Of a DNA stretch of 64,000 bases, positions 25,664 through 37,343 are shown in pieces. The DNA lies in contig JASVEC010000017.1 of NCBI GenBank assembly GCA_030770535.1, positions 310,001-374,000 on the forward strand, read 5' to 3'. The notes under the pieces were generated by a model, which ran no database searches, was not told where the DNA came from, and saw nothing but the letters and a program-made list of their open reading frames with translations. A program made the translations under genes and the position numbers. The stretch is from Batkoa obscura (taxonomy: Eukaryota > Entomophthoromycota > Entomophthoromycetes > Entomophthorales > Batkoaceae). How positions within the stretch are numbered: the stretch's first letter is position 1; each line of letters starts with the position of its first letter.

Positions 25664-27307
25664 TGAAGGTTAAATCGATTTTTGATAACTTGATTTAGTA
25701 TATTGAGATTTTTTGTTAGGGGTTATTTTTGGGCAAAGTTTTTAGAATTTCTCGAGTTTTGGGGATAGAAGAAAAATGCTAAGTTTGGTTTAATAGTTTA
25801 AAAAGTTATAATATTAGATGAATTGTATGCTTTCATTTTAAATAGAGTAATACAATATTATATTAGTATACTATTTTATAAATATTAGGAAGGTTAATAT
25901 AAGTGCCTTTAATCGACTGCTACTTGATATCCAATATATGAATAATATTACAATTTGTTATATAAATTTTTAGTACTTTATATAAGCAATAAATAACTAT
26001 GATTACGAATATTTTATTATACTTATTATACTTGTTATTTTATTAACAAAGCATCAGAACGTTCAATATTTATTTAATATCACAATGTTTTTTATTTTAG
26101 TAGGCAGCTAGCACTTTTTTTAACCTAATGTTAAATAAAAATGAACAAAGAGTGAAATAACATTCACATCTACTAATATAATAATACTTTATATGTTATA
26201 ATAAAAAATATCAAGTATCATCAAGTCCCATTAAATATTATAATGTAATTTACCAAAATACATTAGGAATTTAGTAAATTAATTTTAATGTTTTTTCATT
26301 AGAAAAAGTCACAAATGTCTATTAAAACCACAACATTAGAAAAGGAGATAACTTTTAATAAAAAACTTAATGTTCTTTGATAGTCTAATAATCGAATAAA
26401 CTGGTAATGGTGTTACAAACTATACAATAATTACGATGATTGTTATTAAATAGAAGGCTAAACTTCCTTGGTTTATGTTTACTCATTAATACGATTGATT
26501 TCTTCAAAATAAATATAATTTTCAGTAATTGTATTAATTCAATAGAATAGTATTCAGTAGTAGTTTGCGGATAAGTAATTATTACAATGAAATATGACTT
26601 CATTTTAATCTGATTTTTAAATAATTTTAAAACTAGTGATTGTGTAAAAAGAAGAAATAATCAGTTTTTGGTTCATTTAGTTTTTTATCAATTAAGATTT
26701 TATAATAGATGGAGTTATTAATTGAAGTAAATGCAAGTGGATACATTAATCGCGGATAATTGATGATCGTTACCTTTCATTTAAAGTAATCTTATATTTG
26801 GTTTAATTATTTGTAATATTAATAATTTATTTTTAGCTTAGTTGCATAAATTTCTTAATATTTGACAGTTTAATTTGATTAATTTAATTTCTAATCTATT
26901 TCATAAATCTGGACCTTAAAGTCGATCTAATTGGTGAGCATCAAGCATTTTGGACTTTGTTATCACCAATAAGCTTCAGCTAGGATTAAAAATAGATCCG
27001 TTTTTAAAAATAGAATTTTTACTAACCAATAGGATAAAAATAGCACCATAACAATAAAAAGAAAAGGGGAGCTAAAAATAAATTTCTCAAAGTTTCTTTA
27101 CTTTTTTATAAAAATATAAGAGAGAACTAAAAATAAATATTTTAGTTTTAAAAAAAAATAACAAGTCAAAAAAAATTGTAAGTTAACTGTTAAGTTAGAA
27201 AGCTTAATTTTAGATTACCAATATCTTCAGTTTAAAATGTCTGTATATTTATCTTTTATTTATAGGCACTATATCAAATAACATCAAACTACTAACAACT
27301 TCAAACA
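25664..27307. other. intergenic between divergent SUV3 and MADS-box genes
   Basis: 1.6 kb of AT-rich DNA. Open frames such as 26385-26603 (-) are short and unlike any family. T/A tracts precede the MADS-box start. No repeat seen. Confidence 0.55.
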
Positions 27308-28980
27308 ATGGGTCGTAAGAAAATTGAGATTAAAGGTCTTACTGATGAGAGGAATAAGCAGGTAAGTAATATTTGTTAAAAAAGTCAAGGTACTAAACAA
27401 GCTTTAGGTTACTTTTTTGAAACGTAAAGCCGGTTTAATGAAAAAAGCGTATGAGTTAAGCGTTTTATGTGACTGTGAAATTGCAGTAATTGTTTTTAAT
27501 TCCAATAATAAACTTTGTCAGTTTGCGTCATCCGATATGGATAAGATCCTTATGCGATATACAGAATATGGTGAACCATTTGAAAGCAAAAGTAACATTG
27601 ATGTAAGTTTGTACGCTGAGTTTTTGTTTAATTAGCAATATTAATCGTCATTTTAGTTTGTTAATGGTGATGATAGAGATGGTTCTGATGATAAGATCAG
27701 TATGTCACATACTCCTGATCCTTCAACTATAATGGAAAATCAAGTAAGTGAATTAGATACATATTATAAATATAAAACTTATTCGCTTTTATTAGATGTA
27801 TAATAATAATCAATTCCAACCAAATCAAATGATGAATTTACCAGGGAATTACAATTACCTTCATCCTAATATTGCTTATCAAAATCAAAATTATAATGGC
27901 ATGATGAATTCACCTATTGCGAATAATTTTAATATACCTGGAAATATGCCAAGTAATATGCAAAGCAACATGCAAATGCAAAATAATATGATGCATCAAG
28001 TGGAATCGAATAATAATATGCAAATACATAACCCAAGTATGGGCCAAATTCATCCAAATATGGGAGCTATGGTCAATCAAGGATATAATACTGAAGGTAT
28101 GCAACAGATGCAAACTCCACATTTCAATAATCAAATTCCACAGGTAAATTATGAAATTTATTTATTAGTAACTTTATTTATTTTATTTTCTAGTTAAATC
28201 ACCCACAAAGTGAACAAATGAATCGAATCAATTCAGCCCAAGAATTGAGAGAACAATCACATATACCAAGTCAATCAATGCAACATTCACATTCTAATCC
28301 GGTCACTTCAGGTCAACCAATCGAAAGTCCAATGAATAGCAACACGGCTAATAACGATAGGAATGAAGCATCAAATCAAGGCTTTAAACGACCTGCTGGA
28401 TTAAGAGTTCAAATACCATTAAAAAAATCCAAAAATGAAGAATCAAATACACAATCACCTAGTGTAAATACAGAAACTGATGTTGAAAATAATGTAACAA
28501 TAGATACTAATAAAGAAGACGTTAACAATATCCAATCGAAAGAAGTCCAAAATGAGGTTAAAGTAAATAAACCTATTGTTGACCCTAAAGTTGAGAAAGA
28601 AGCAGTACAGATTAAACAGGAAGAAAAGAAATCAATAAGTCAAATGGTAAGTTTTTGTGTAATGAATTTCATATAAAGTTAGTTTAACTTTTTATTATAG
28701 GGTATGATGAATCACTGTTTACAAGCGCCTAATTTACCAAGTCCTTCTACATTCTATCCTGGTTTTTATCAGGGTGGTGAAATGCTTTCTCCTCTAGTTA
28801 CTCAAACACCTTCCACTGCAGTGAATAATGGAGCTCATGCTTTTAACTGGCCACCTACAAATTCCAATCAACCTACTATCCCCTCTAAACTAAAAAATGA
28901 AAGGTAAATTTCATCTCATTTGAAGCTAAATGATTAGTAATCTAAATTGTATTTTTAGTTCAACTTCAAAAGAGCAATAA
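27308..28980 (+). CDS. MEF2/Rlm1-type MADS-box transcription factor
   Basis: Seven exons (27308-27361, 27408-27602, 27657-27743, 27796-28143, 28194-28646, 28701-28903, 28959-28980) give 453 residues. Residues 1-83 are a MEF2-class MADS box and extension: [50 protein letters not shown], then [15 protein letters not shown]. The first intron interrupts the DNA-binding helix at the same kind of place as in other MEF2 genes. The rest is Asn/Met/Gln-rich (about 112-230), followed by a short basic segment ([17 protein letters not shown]), an acidic stretch and a C-terminal Pro/Ser/Thr region ([13 protein letters not shown]). Yeast Rlm1 and Smp1 act below MAP kinases of the cell-wall and osmotic pathways. 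A possible link to the Ste11-like kinase in this window is only inference. Confidence 0.92.
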
Positions 28981-29191
28981 GTTTATTAGTGTAGAATTTT
29001 GGTTGACTTTGAATCTGTCTATTCTTTAACTTGAATTTTAAATATTTTTATACATAACCTTTCTTTAAATATAAAATTTATTATGGTGGACTCATTTTTA
29101 ATGTAATATTCTAACTATGATTTATAAATAATAAAACATTTGAAATAAATCTTAATTTTTTTAAATATAAATTTTATCTACTTGTTTTAAT

Positions 29192-30262
29192 TTAATTTTC
29201 TAATACTACTCTGTAGCGTACTTTACCATCTCTTACATGCTTTAATCCTTTATTTACATCCTTCATCTTAAACCTTTCAATAACTGGGCGGATTTCATGT
29301 TTAGCAGCAAACTGTAACATCTTTTCAATCTCTTCAATGGACCCGATCAAACTACCAGTAAGTGATAAATTCTTGCTTAAAAGTACGAAAGGTTGGATTT
29401 TTAATGGTTCCTCTGGGATAGCTAATAGAATAATTCTACCTTCTAAGTCCATCCAACTAGCGAATTGAGACCATTGGGAGTCTTTAGCATTGCTTGTAAC
29501 AATTAAAAAGTCTAATGAGTTTTTAGCTTTTTCTAATTGGTCTTTATCATCTGTTGCTACATAATGTTTAGCCCCTAATTGAATCGCCTCTTCCTTTTTA
29601 CTTTCATTTCTTGAAAACGCAGTTACCTCACATCCTAGCTTACTAGCGAACATAATAGCTAAATGACCTAATCCACCAATACCAACGACACCAACTCTAT
29701 CACCTGCTTTAAATTTATATCTTAACATTGGTGAAAATACTGTAGCACCAGCACATAATAAAGGAGCAGCATAATCGGATGGAATACTTTCTGGAATATG
29801 AAAAGCATAATCACCTTGTACTCTGACTTTATCAGCATACCCACCATAAGTTTTAGCTCCATCACTGAATCTCTTATCATTATAAGTCCATGCCATCTTA
29901 GGACATTGTGCATCTTGTTTTACTGAACATGGTTTGCAATCTGGTAATAAACAAGCAGCACATTGAGCACCTACACCTACTCTATCACCAAGTTTAAAGT
30001 TAGTTACATCTTTACCTAAAGCGACTACTTTTCCTACAATTTCATGTCCTACAATTACTGGATAATCGGATTTGCCCCATCCACTATCTAAGGTATGAAT
30101 ATCTGAACCACAGATACCACAATGAGAGATTTCGATTTCAATATCATTATCTAAGAGCTCAACAGGAGTGTAAGAGAATGGTACTAACTCTTGATCTTTT
30201 CCATGGCATGCCCAACCGTTGATTTGACCTTCTACTTTACTTTTCTTATTTTCAGTTGACAT
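29192..30262 (-). CDS. NADP-type medium-chain zinc alcohol dehydrogenase (ADH6/CAD-like), copy 2
   Basis: Single exon, 356 residues, full family length. Catalytic zinc ligands: Cys in CGICGSD and GHE (VGHEIVG). Structural zinc cysteines lie in CLLPDCKPC followed by C (x4, x2, x7 spacing). The Rossmann stretch GIGGLGHLAIMFA with AFSRNESKK after the second strand (Ser, Arg) fits NADP(H) preference. The family reduces aldehydes, including cinnamyl, veratryl and fusel aldehydes, to alcohols in the cytosol. From IVGHEIVGKVV to SLDFLIVTS (about residues 72-256) it is identical in protein to the copy at 32858-33931, while both ends differ strongly. It is convergent with the MADS-box gene (212 bases apart). 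Confidence 0.93.
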   Translation of the reverse strand: MSTENKKSKVEGQINGWACHGKDQELVPFSYTPVELLDNDIEIEISHCGICGSDIHTLDSGWGKSDYPVIVGHEIVGKVVALGKDVTNFKLGDRVGVGAQCAACLLPDCKPCSVKQDAQCPKMAWTYNDKRFSDGAKTYGGYADKVRVQGDYAFHIPESIPSDYAAPLLCAGATVFSPMLRYKFKAGDRVGVVGIGGLGHLAIMFASKLGCEVTAFSRNESKKEEAIQLGAKHYVATDDKDQLEKAKNSLDFLIVTSNAKDSQWSQFASWMDLEGRIILLAIPEEPLKIQPFVLLSKNLSLTGSLIGSIEEIEKMLQFAAKHEIRPVIERFKMKDVNKGLKHVRDGKVRYRVVLEN

Positions 30263-30314
30263 TATGATGTTATTTGGATACTTGTTTTGTTTGAATGAAC
30301 TTCTATTTTTTGAT

Positions 30315-30322
30315 TATTTATA
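30315..30322 (-). promoter_or_regulatory. TATA box of ADH copy 2
   Basis: TATAAATA on the minus strand, 53 bases before the ATG at 30262. Flanks (aaaagTATAAATAatcaaaaaat) match those of the dead ADH copy at 4037. Confidence 0.6.
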
Positions 30323-31734
30323 CTTTTGAGTTATTTGATATTTTATCAACTGTTTAAGTTTAAACCAATGATGATGGCTTATTTCTGAATGTCTAGTTTT
30401 AATTTATGATGTAATTATGTGCTAGTGATTATTAATTTCTAATTTATGATTTGAGTTGAATATGGGAAGATGTGTATTTTTTTGGCTTCAAAGGCTTGTA
30501 AAGCTCGAATAATAAATTTGAAATGCAGCTATTAATCAGCATTTCATCTATGTGCTACTCTTCCTTATTTTATTGTAAAATACAGAAGTCTGCTTATTTT
30601 TTATGCGAGTTATAAGTTATTTTATAAACGTAGCAAGTACTTCATAATTCGGATTAACAATTATAGTTGCGTTGATTGTCCCTGTATTTTTATCGGGGTT
30701 CCAAAGAGCCGAATTTTAGTTGAAATTTTATAGGAATAAATTGTGATTTTACTTCTTGTTTTAGATTATTAATTGATATTTTATCAACAAAATCGGAAGT
30801 GCATTCGGTTTTTTATCTATTGTTTAACTATTTGATTGAAATTAAATATTATCTTATTATATAATATATTAATTAAATAACACGTTAAAATAAAGAGATT
30901 TTCGCTGATAAGATTATAAAGCTACATGCTCCATTTTTTAATAGAGCTTACAATATATGAAAACAGATCTGGTAACCTTTACTATGTTGTTATTTGATGT
31001 GACCACATATGATAGTGATATAAGTTTAATGAACTCAGCCTTACTATCGTTAGCAACTATGATATTAATAACAACATTTGTTTTATTTAATGATTTATAG
31101 TTGTGAGTATTTTTTTTATTATAAATTAGGTAATACTTCAATCCATCATAAGCTCACATGTAATTATCTAATACTATACACACTTTTGTTGCTCAATTAA
31201 CCTATAGTTTTTTCAGCGCTGTTATTAAATATATATAGATATAGCTAATGAATTAATTTTTTAAATGTTGATGCTTTTAAAGTGAATAGAGTAGATGATT
31301 AACTAACTCCACAGAATTAAAATATCCCGGGTTGGGATTATATTAAAATAAAAAACATAGTTATTATTATGATAGTAGAAAGCATGATATAGCTTTTGCT
31401 GCTACTTAGTTATGTATTTTAATATACTCGAACGAAAATTTTGATTTTTATCTATAGTTAAACTGAAGGGATCTCTTTTAAAGTATTGAACGATCAACTT
31501 TTTAATAACGAGCCTAGTTTATATAAATACAAAGCTAAATAATGCAATCAACTATTATTATAAATAAATTTGGTATGATGTATATTACGGTTCATTTGAA
31601 TAATGTTTTAGTAAATTAAACTAACATATTTATTTGGTAAATTAAATTGTGAGCATATTTTTCTTTGTTCAAGAATCAACTAACTTTTTTTACAATTTTT
31701 AAGCAGCTTAAAAAATCGAAAAAAGTAAACAAAA

Positions 31735-31841
31735 CATATGGGGGTATTTTTTTTTGGTTTCATTATTTTTTCCATTTTTTAAGCGCTATTTCAGCGAAAA
31801 GATTGTTAGTAAACTCTTAAACAAAAAATACGCTCCATATG
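31735..31841 (+). mobile_element. MITE-like element, copy 2
   Basis: Runs from caTATGGGGGTAT to CGCTCCATAtg, with the core aagcgctatttcagcg. TA is present directly outside both terminal repeats, as expected for a Tc1/mariner-type target. No coding capacity. Confidence 0.8.
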
Positions 31842-32797
31842 GATATGCTTATTTAACCCTTTAGCTCGATAGAACAGTACAAATAAAATTTAAATTTAAA
31901 TAGTATTAATTCTTATTAAACATTAATAGAAGTATTTGCTTCTAATCCTTCATCTCACTTTTTAATTTATTTTAACACAAACTAATGGATTTCAAGAAAT
32001 TAAATTAAATTGCTCGAAATGAGAATGTAAATAAATAAACTGATAAGTTATATTTAATTTAATACTAACTAGCTTTAAAAAAGTTGTGTTTTGTAGTTAG
32101 TTGAGTGAAGAGACTACCCATGTCTAGGTTTTTTTGTAAATAAAACTTTAGAATCTAGTCTCTTTATAATTTATTTGTAAGTTTCAATTCATTTAAAGTT
32201 ATCGTTAATATGTATTTATACATTACTATAGGCCAAATTTTAAAGCTGAAATGGATAAGATTGTATAAAAATGTCATAAAAGTAACTTTGAGCCAACTTT
32301 TCTTTGATATTGTTTAAAATAGTTGATTAAGCGCTTTTCGTGATAGAAAGGGTACTTGCATTAGCATTACCTAAATCTCAAACATTTAATCTACACGCAA
32401 TAACTTTTTTGACTATGTTTTAAATTGAACTTTGGGACTATCAACATTTAAAAGATATTTTTATTCTAATTAACACAGTATTTTATATAAGATATGACTT
32501 TTTGTATATAAATTTCACTTTCTAATCGTTTATTTTCCAAAGAACATCTATTATCTCTAGCTCTTTATTTACGTCCTTCAAGTTGGAAACGTAGTATTTG
32601 AAATAAATATACAAACATTCAAAATTAACGCCTGTTACTTCAATTGATACTCAATAAACAAATACAATATTAAAAGTGTTAAAGCTTAATAGCAGGACGC
32701 CAAAACCCCACAATTAAGTAAACCATTTATAAAAACACGACTAAAAAACTCTAAACCCCTATAAAAAGCCACATTACCAATTAACCTAATTGAACTC

Positions 32798-32805
32798 TAT
32801 AAAGA
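32798..32805 (+). promoter_or_regulatory. TATA box of ADH copy 3
   Basis: TATAAAGA, 53 bases before the ATG at 32858. Confidence 0.5.
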
Positions 32806-32857
32806 ACTTCGATTTCATTTCTACTTCAATTTTCAAATTTTAATCTCACTTAAAAAA

Positions 32858-33931
32858 ATGACATTTAAGCCCAATATCCAACAAGAGCCCCAATTTACCG
32901 GCTGGGCGTGCTATGGGGAGGGCAAAAAACTACAGCCACTCTCTTATACTCCTGTTAAGCTCTTAGATAATGATATTGAAATCGAAATCTCTCATTGTGG
33001 TATCTGTGGTTCAGATATTCATACCTTAGATAGTGTATGGGGTAGAACAAACTATCCTGCAATTGTAGGACATGAAATTGTAGGAAAAGTAGTCGCTTTA
33101 GGTAAAGATGTAACTAACTTTAAACTTGGTGATAGAGTAGGTGTAGGTGCTCAATGTGCTGCTTGTTTATTACCAGATTGCAAACCATGTTCAGTAAAAC
33201 AAGATGCACAATGTCCTAAGATGGCATGGACTTATAATGATAAGAGATTCAGTGATGGAGCTAAAACTTATGGTGGGTATGCTGATAAAGTCAGAGTACA
33301 AGGTGATTATGCTTTTCATATTCCAGAAAGTATTCCATCCGATTATGCTGCTCCTTTATTATGTGCTGGTGCTACAGTATTTTCACCAATGTTAAGATAT
33401 AAATTTAAAGCAGGTGATAGAGTTGGTGTCGTTGGTATTGGTGGATTAGGTCATTTAGCTATTATGTTCGCTAGTAAGCTAGGATGTGAGGTAACTGCGT
33501 TTTCAAGAAATGAAAGTAAAAAGGAAGAGGCGATTCAATTAGGGGCTAAACATTATGTAGCAACAGATGATAAAGACCAATTAGAAAAAGCTAAAAACTC
33601 ATTAGACTTTTTAATTGTTACAAGTCCTGTTGAAAAATCTCAATGGTCTCGAGTGGCCCGTTGGATGGATTTGGAAGGTAGAATTATTTTATTGAGTTTG
33701 TCAAAGGAGCCTTTGGTGCTTCCGCCTTTTTTACTTAATGTTAAAAATTTATCACTTACTGGTAGTTTGATCGGCTCTATCGACGAAATTAAAACAATGT
33801 TACAGTTTGCTGCTGAGCATCGAATTTATCCGATCATTCAAAAGTATGATATGGAGCAAGTGAATATAGCATTAAATCATATGAGGAATGGTAAAATCAA
33901 GTATAGGATTGTGTTAGCTAATAAATTGTAA
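32858..33931 (+). CDS. NADP-type medium-chain zinc alcohol dehydrogenase (ADH6/CAD-like), copy 3
   Basis: Single exon, 357 residues, with all family motifs: CGICGSDIH, VGHEIVG, structural cysteines in CLLPDCKPC, GIGGLGH and AFSRNESKK. The middle (about residues 72-257) is identical to copy 2. The first ~70 residues (MTFKPNIQQEPQFTGWACYG) and the last ~100 (PPFLLNVKNLSL, IQKYDMEQVNIAL) are clearly different, so this is a mosaic made by gene conversion. The MITE copy 3 begins 43 bases after its stop codon. Predicted to be an active aldehyde reductase. Confidence 0.93.
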   Translation: MTFKPNIQQEPQFTGWACYGEGKKLQPLSYTPVKLLDNDIEIEISHCGICGSDIHTLDSVWGRTNYPAIVGHEIVGKVVALGKDVTNFKLGDRVGVGAQCAACLLPDCKPCSVKQDAQCPKMAWTYNDKRFSDGAKTYGGYADKVRVQGDYAFHIPESIPSDYAAPLLCAGATVFSPMLRYKFKAGDRVGVVGIGGLGHLAIMFASKLGCEVTAFSRNESKKEEAIQLGAKHYVATDDKDQLEKAKNSLDFLIVTSPVEKSQWSRVARWMDLEGRIILLSLSKEPLVLPPFLLNVKNLSLTGSLIGSIDEIKTMLQFAAEHRIYPIIQKYDMEQVNIALNHMRNGKIKYRIVLANKL

Positions 33932-33974
33932 TATAGGTGGAATCTATGTATCATTTTAATAAAGTACCTTTGTT

Positions 33975-34084
33975 CATATGAGGATGTTTTTTTTGGTTTC
34001 ATTATTTTTTTCTATCTTTTAAGCGCTATTTAAGTGGAAAAACTGTTAGTGAAATTCTCAAATACAAAAATACATCTCCATATG
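33975..34084 (+). mobile_element. MITE-like element, copy 3
   Basis: From caTATGAGGATGT to ACATCTCCATAtg, core aagcgctatttaagtgg; TA on both sides. Starts 43 bases past the stop codon of ADH copy 3. Confidence 0.8.
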
Positions 34085-34892
34085 TTCCTCTTATGTCAAT
34101 AAATCTTTATGTTTAATATACAAAGCTATTTATGTTTTATTAAGTCTACAGCTTAAGAATATAATTGATAAAGATTGTAATTTTTTTATTAAAATAATTC
34201 ATTTTATTTATTTAATTATATTTTTTAATTTCAACCTTAATTAAATGATTTATTATTTTTATTAATATAGCCTATTTTCCATTTAATCCTTTTTTAATTT
34301 TATTTATATTATTTACCCTTAGAGTGGTCATCGATTTAGAATTATGGAAATTTAGAATAATTTATTATTTTTAACAATGATGACATTTGGAGATGTCCAA
34401 TTTAATTTCAGAATTTACTTAAAAATTAATCTAAATTTTAGGTTTTAAATTTGTAAGTCTTTAATGTATAATTAGTTAAATTTAAAGCTTAAAATTAAAT
34501 CTTTTCAGTTAACTTAAAAGACTTATTTTAATTGTTTTATATTTTTTAAATAATTAATTTTTTTAATTATATGTTTTATATTATTTTTATTAAATGTTTA
34601 ATAGACATATAATAAATAAATATATAGCTATTTGACTTCACTTTTTATTAAAATAAAAATGAAATGCAAGCTTTTATAACTAAACTTCAAAATATAATTT
34701 AAAAATTTCATTATAATAAATATTTTAATAATTTTAAAAATAAAACAGTAGCTAAGTTAGCGTTTTTTAAATATATGCTAAATAATTTTAAAAATATAGC
34801 AAAAAAAAACAGGTTTGTATAGTATATATGCCTAGTACACAATTGAAAAAAATTATTTGAAAACAAATACAGTAATAAAAAATAAAGCAAAG

Positions 34893-35323
34893 TGTGAAAT
34901 ATTGCTGCTTTATTAGCTCTCGGATTGATTATAACACAACAATCAATTCAGAGTCCCTTATTTTGATTTGCTGCGAGAATTTCTAACTTCATATTACAAA
35001 GAATATTATCTTCTCGTTTTAGTATCCATACTTATTGGAGTATAAAAGAGATTCTTCAACATGATAACTCGAGGCTTTTTAATTGAATTACTCCCTGATA
35101 CCGTACCATTAATAAAGCCACTAAGTCTTTCTAACAACGTCTTACGTAGATTTTACAATAGTATTGTAAAATCTATTTGTTTTACATAGTTCGTAGCTTA
35201 TTACGTACTACTCCTATTCATTTAAGTCTATCTTAGTTGTATAAACTAAGATCGTTCGACTCAAGGCAAGTTAATCAAGAAAGAACTGCTTTTAACTCCT
35301 ACCACTAAGTACCAACTTTCACA
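34893..35323. mobile_element. solo LTR-like element A (LTR retrotransposon fossil)
   Basis: 431 bases bounded by TGTGAAAT and CTTTCACA (5'-TG...CA-3'), with a 4-base direct repeat AAAG on both sides (34889-34892, 35324-35327). It is nearly identical to the reverse complement of 35487-35914. There is no open frame and no internal retroelement region nearby, so a solitary LTR is the best reading. The LTR family cannot be named. The close match to its partner suggests a young insertion. A short non-autonomous DNA element cannot be excluded. Confidence 0.6.
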
Positions 35324-35403
35324 AAAGATAGAAAAATACTTTAATAAAAAATAAAGTTATATAAATTATATAAATTTTGTATTGATACTCAAAAAAACAC
35401 ATT

Positions 35404-35936
35404 TAGGGATGTATTTTTGTGTTTAAGAATTTCATTAACAATTTTTCCACTCAAATAGCGCTTAAAAGATGGAAAAAGTGATGAAGTGTGAAAGTTGGTA
35501 CTTAGTGGTAGGAGTTAAAAGCAGTTCTTTCTTGATTAACTTGCCTTGAGTCGAACGATCTTAGTTTATACAACTAAGATAGACTTAAATGAATAGGAGT
35601 AGTACGTAATAAGCTACGAACTATGTAAAACAAATAGATTTTACAATACTATTGTAAAATCTACGTAAGACGTTGTTAGAAAGACTTAGTGGCTTTATTA
35701 ATGGTACGGTATCAGGGAGTAATTCAATTAAAAAGCCTCGAGTTATCATGTTGAAGAATCTCTTTTATACTCCAATAAGTATGGATACTAAAACGAGAAG
35801 ATAATATTCTTTGTAATATGAAGTTAGAAATTCTCGCAGCAAATCAAAATAAGGGACTCTGAATTGATTGTTGTGTTATAATCAATCCTAGAGCCAATGA
35901 AGCGATATTTCACAGAAGCCAAAAAAACACTCCTAC
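35404..35936 (-). mobile_element. MITE-like element, copy 4, interrupted by LTR-like element B
   Basis: The left part (35404-35486: tagggatgtattttt, aaatagcgcttaaaagatgg, gtgatgaag) and the right part (35915-35936: gaagccaaaaaaacactcct) are the two pieces of one MITE copy. They are separated by the LTR-like element at 35487-35914, with GAAG duplicated at the junction. Copy 1 shows the uninterrupted order gtgatgaagccaaaaaaa. Confidence 0.8.
35487..35914. mobile_element. solo LTR-like element B (LTR retrotransposon fossil), inverted relative to A
   Basis: 428 bases bounded by TGTGAAAG and TTTCACA, flanked by the 4-base direct repeat GAAG (35483-35486 and 35915-35918). Nearly identical to element A read on the other strand; most differences lie in the ~25 bases nearest the outer end. 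Inserted into MITE copy 4. No coding frame, so it is read as a solitary LTR of young age. Confidence 0.62.
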
Positions 35937-36158
35937 TTAACAAAACTATTGAAAAATTGAATGATAAAAATTGAATAATAATTTTAGATTTTAAATAAAA
36001 TATAGAAATAAAGATAAGATCAGATCCAATAAATTTAAGTCACTACAATAAACAAGCTATATTAGTATTAAGGTTTAGTGTTTTGTATTAAAAAAATAAT
36101 AAAATAATAAGCAAAGTTTATTTTAATTATTTGTCCGGAATATCAAATTATGATTCAG

Positions 36159-36264
36159 CATATAGGGATATATTTTTATGTTTAAGAATTTTACAATTTT
36201 TCCACTTAAATAGCGCTTAAAAGATAGAAAAAATAATGAAATCAAAAAAAACATCCTCATATAG
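36159..36264 (-). mobile_element. MITE-like element, copy 5
   Basis: Reverse-orientation copy: catatagggatatattttt at the left, aaatagcgcttaaaagatag in the middle, acatcctcatatag at the right; TA at the right flank. A few bases shorter than the others in the left half. Confidence 0.78.
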
Positions 36265-37235
36265 TTGATAAATATTTTAGAAATCTTTTATAATAGAAAA
36301 ATAGTTTTGAAGCATTAGGTAAGATAAAATATATTGATTAGTTAATTTTAAAATTTGAAATTTTTATTTATAGACATAATAAAAATAATAATTTAACTAT
36401 TAATAATTAAGAAACAGATATAATCTTTAAAATAATAAAAATAATAAAATAACAAAAACATAAGGTATTAAGATATATTTATACTTTACTAAATATAATA
36501 ATAAACTATATTATTATCCAGTATCTGATAAAATAAAAAAAAGTGATATACTTATAATTAGTTATAAAGTTTATAAAAAATTAAGAAATTAACCCCAGCT
36601 TATTTTGTAAAAATAATAAAGAATTCAAAAGTTTTAATGTTTATTAAGCAAATAAGTAGTTTATTAAATGATAGAAACTAATTATCAAATGTTGATATTA
36701 CTTGAATTAATAATAGCTAAGTTAATAAATAGTCAAAAAGTAAGTAGTTGTAATAATAAATAAAAGTTATTATTATATTGCTTGTGTTACATAGGGATGG
36801 TTAATTATAGTTTGGGGGCTAAATACCCCTTTTATGCAGCTATTTATTAACTTAGTGATATATTAATAATGTAATTATAACATTAAAATGATTTGTTTGT
36901 TTGATAGCAAATCTACAATGTTGGCTACAAAGCAGTCAATGATAAATATTTTTCAATGAAGTTTTACAAAAACATGTATTTATTTACATACTATAACTTT
37001 AACTAATATCAATATACAGGTTATATTAGTAAAAGCCTTTCTAATTCGGGAATTTGTATTAAATCTAATAGAAATTCAGCCAACTTACAATACAAATTAT
37101 AATAAAATAGCTTAAAACTGTGTTGGGTACTTTTGGTTTTTAATAAAGAATTATTTTTATAGAATTTTAAGCAAAGTTTTCGAAATATAAAATATTTAAA
37201 AATTATACAAGAAATGAAACCAATTCAGACATCCT

Positions 37236-37343
37236 CATATGGGGGTGTTTTTTTGGTTTCATCACTTTTTCCATTTTTTAAGCGCTATTTGAGCGGAAAG
37301 ACTATTAGTAAAATTCTTAAACATAAAAATACATCCCCATATG
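37236..37343 (+). mobile_element. MITE-like element, copy 6 (best preserved)
   Basis: From caTATGGGGGTGT to ACATCCCCATAtg, core aagcgctatttgagcgg. Terminal inverted repeats of about 15 bases with mismatches, TA on both sides. Taken as the reference copy for the family; it begins about 1.1 kb before ADH copy 4. Confidence 0.82.

Larger units (their letters stand above)
30263..32857. other. gene-poor stretch between divergent ADH copies, with one MITE
   Basis: 2.6 kb, AT-rich. Holds the two ADH promoters (TATA boxes listed) and the MITE-like copy at 31735-31841. Short frames such as 30938-31141 (-) look like chance. No other structure seen. Confidence 0.55.
34893..35914. repeat. ~1 kb inverted repeat with 163-base spacer
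   Basis: The two LTR-like copies form arms of about 430 bases each around the spacer 35324-35486. Single strands of this region could fold into a very long hairpin. Each arm has its own flanking duplication, so the palindrome arose from two insertions rather than as one fold-back element. Confidence 0.85.

Noticed and set aside
29722-29913. Identical 63-codon frames at 29722-29913 and 33204-33395
   Set aside because: Out-of-frame shadows of the shared ADH core; their identity merely reflects the conversion tract.
34893-35914. Single fold-back DNA transposon with 430-base terminal inverted repeats
   Set aside because: Each arm has its own 4-base duplication, and the right arm alone splits a MITE whose other part resumes directly after it, so two separate insertions explain the structure better.
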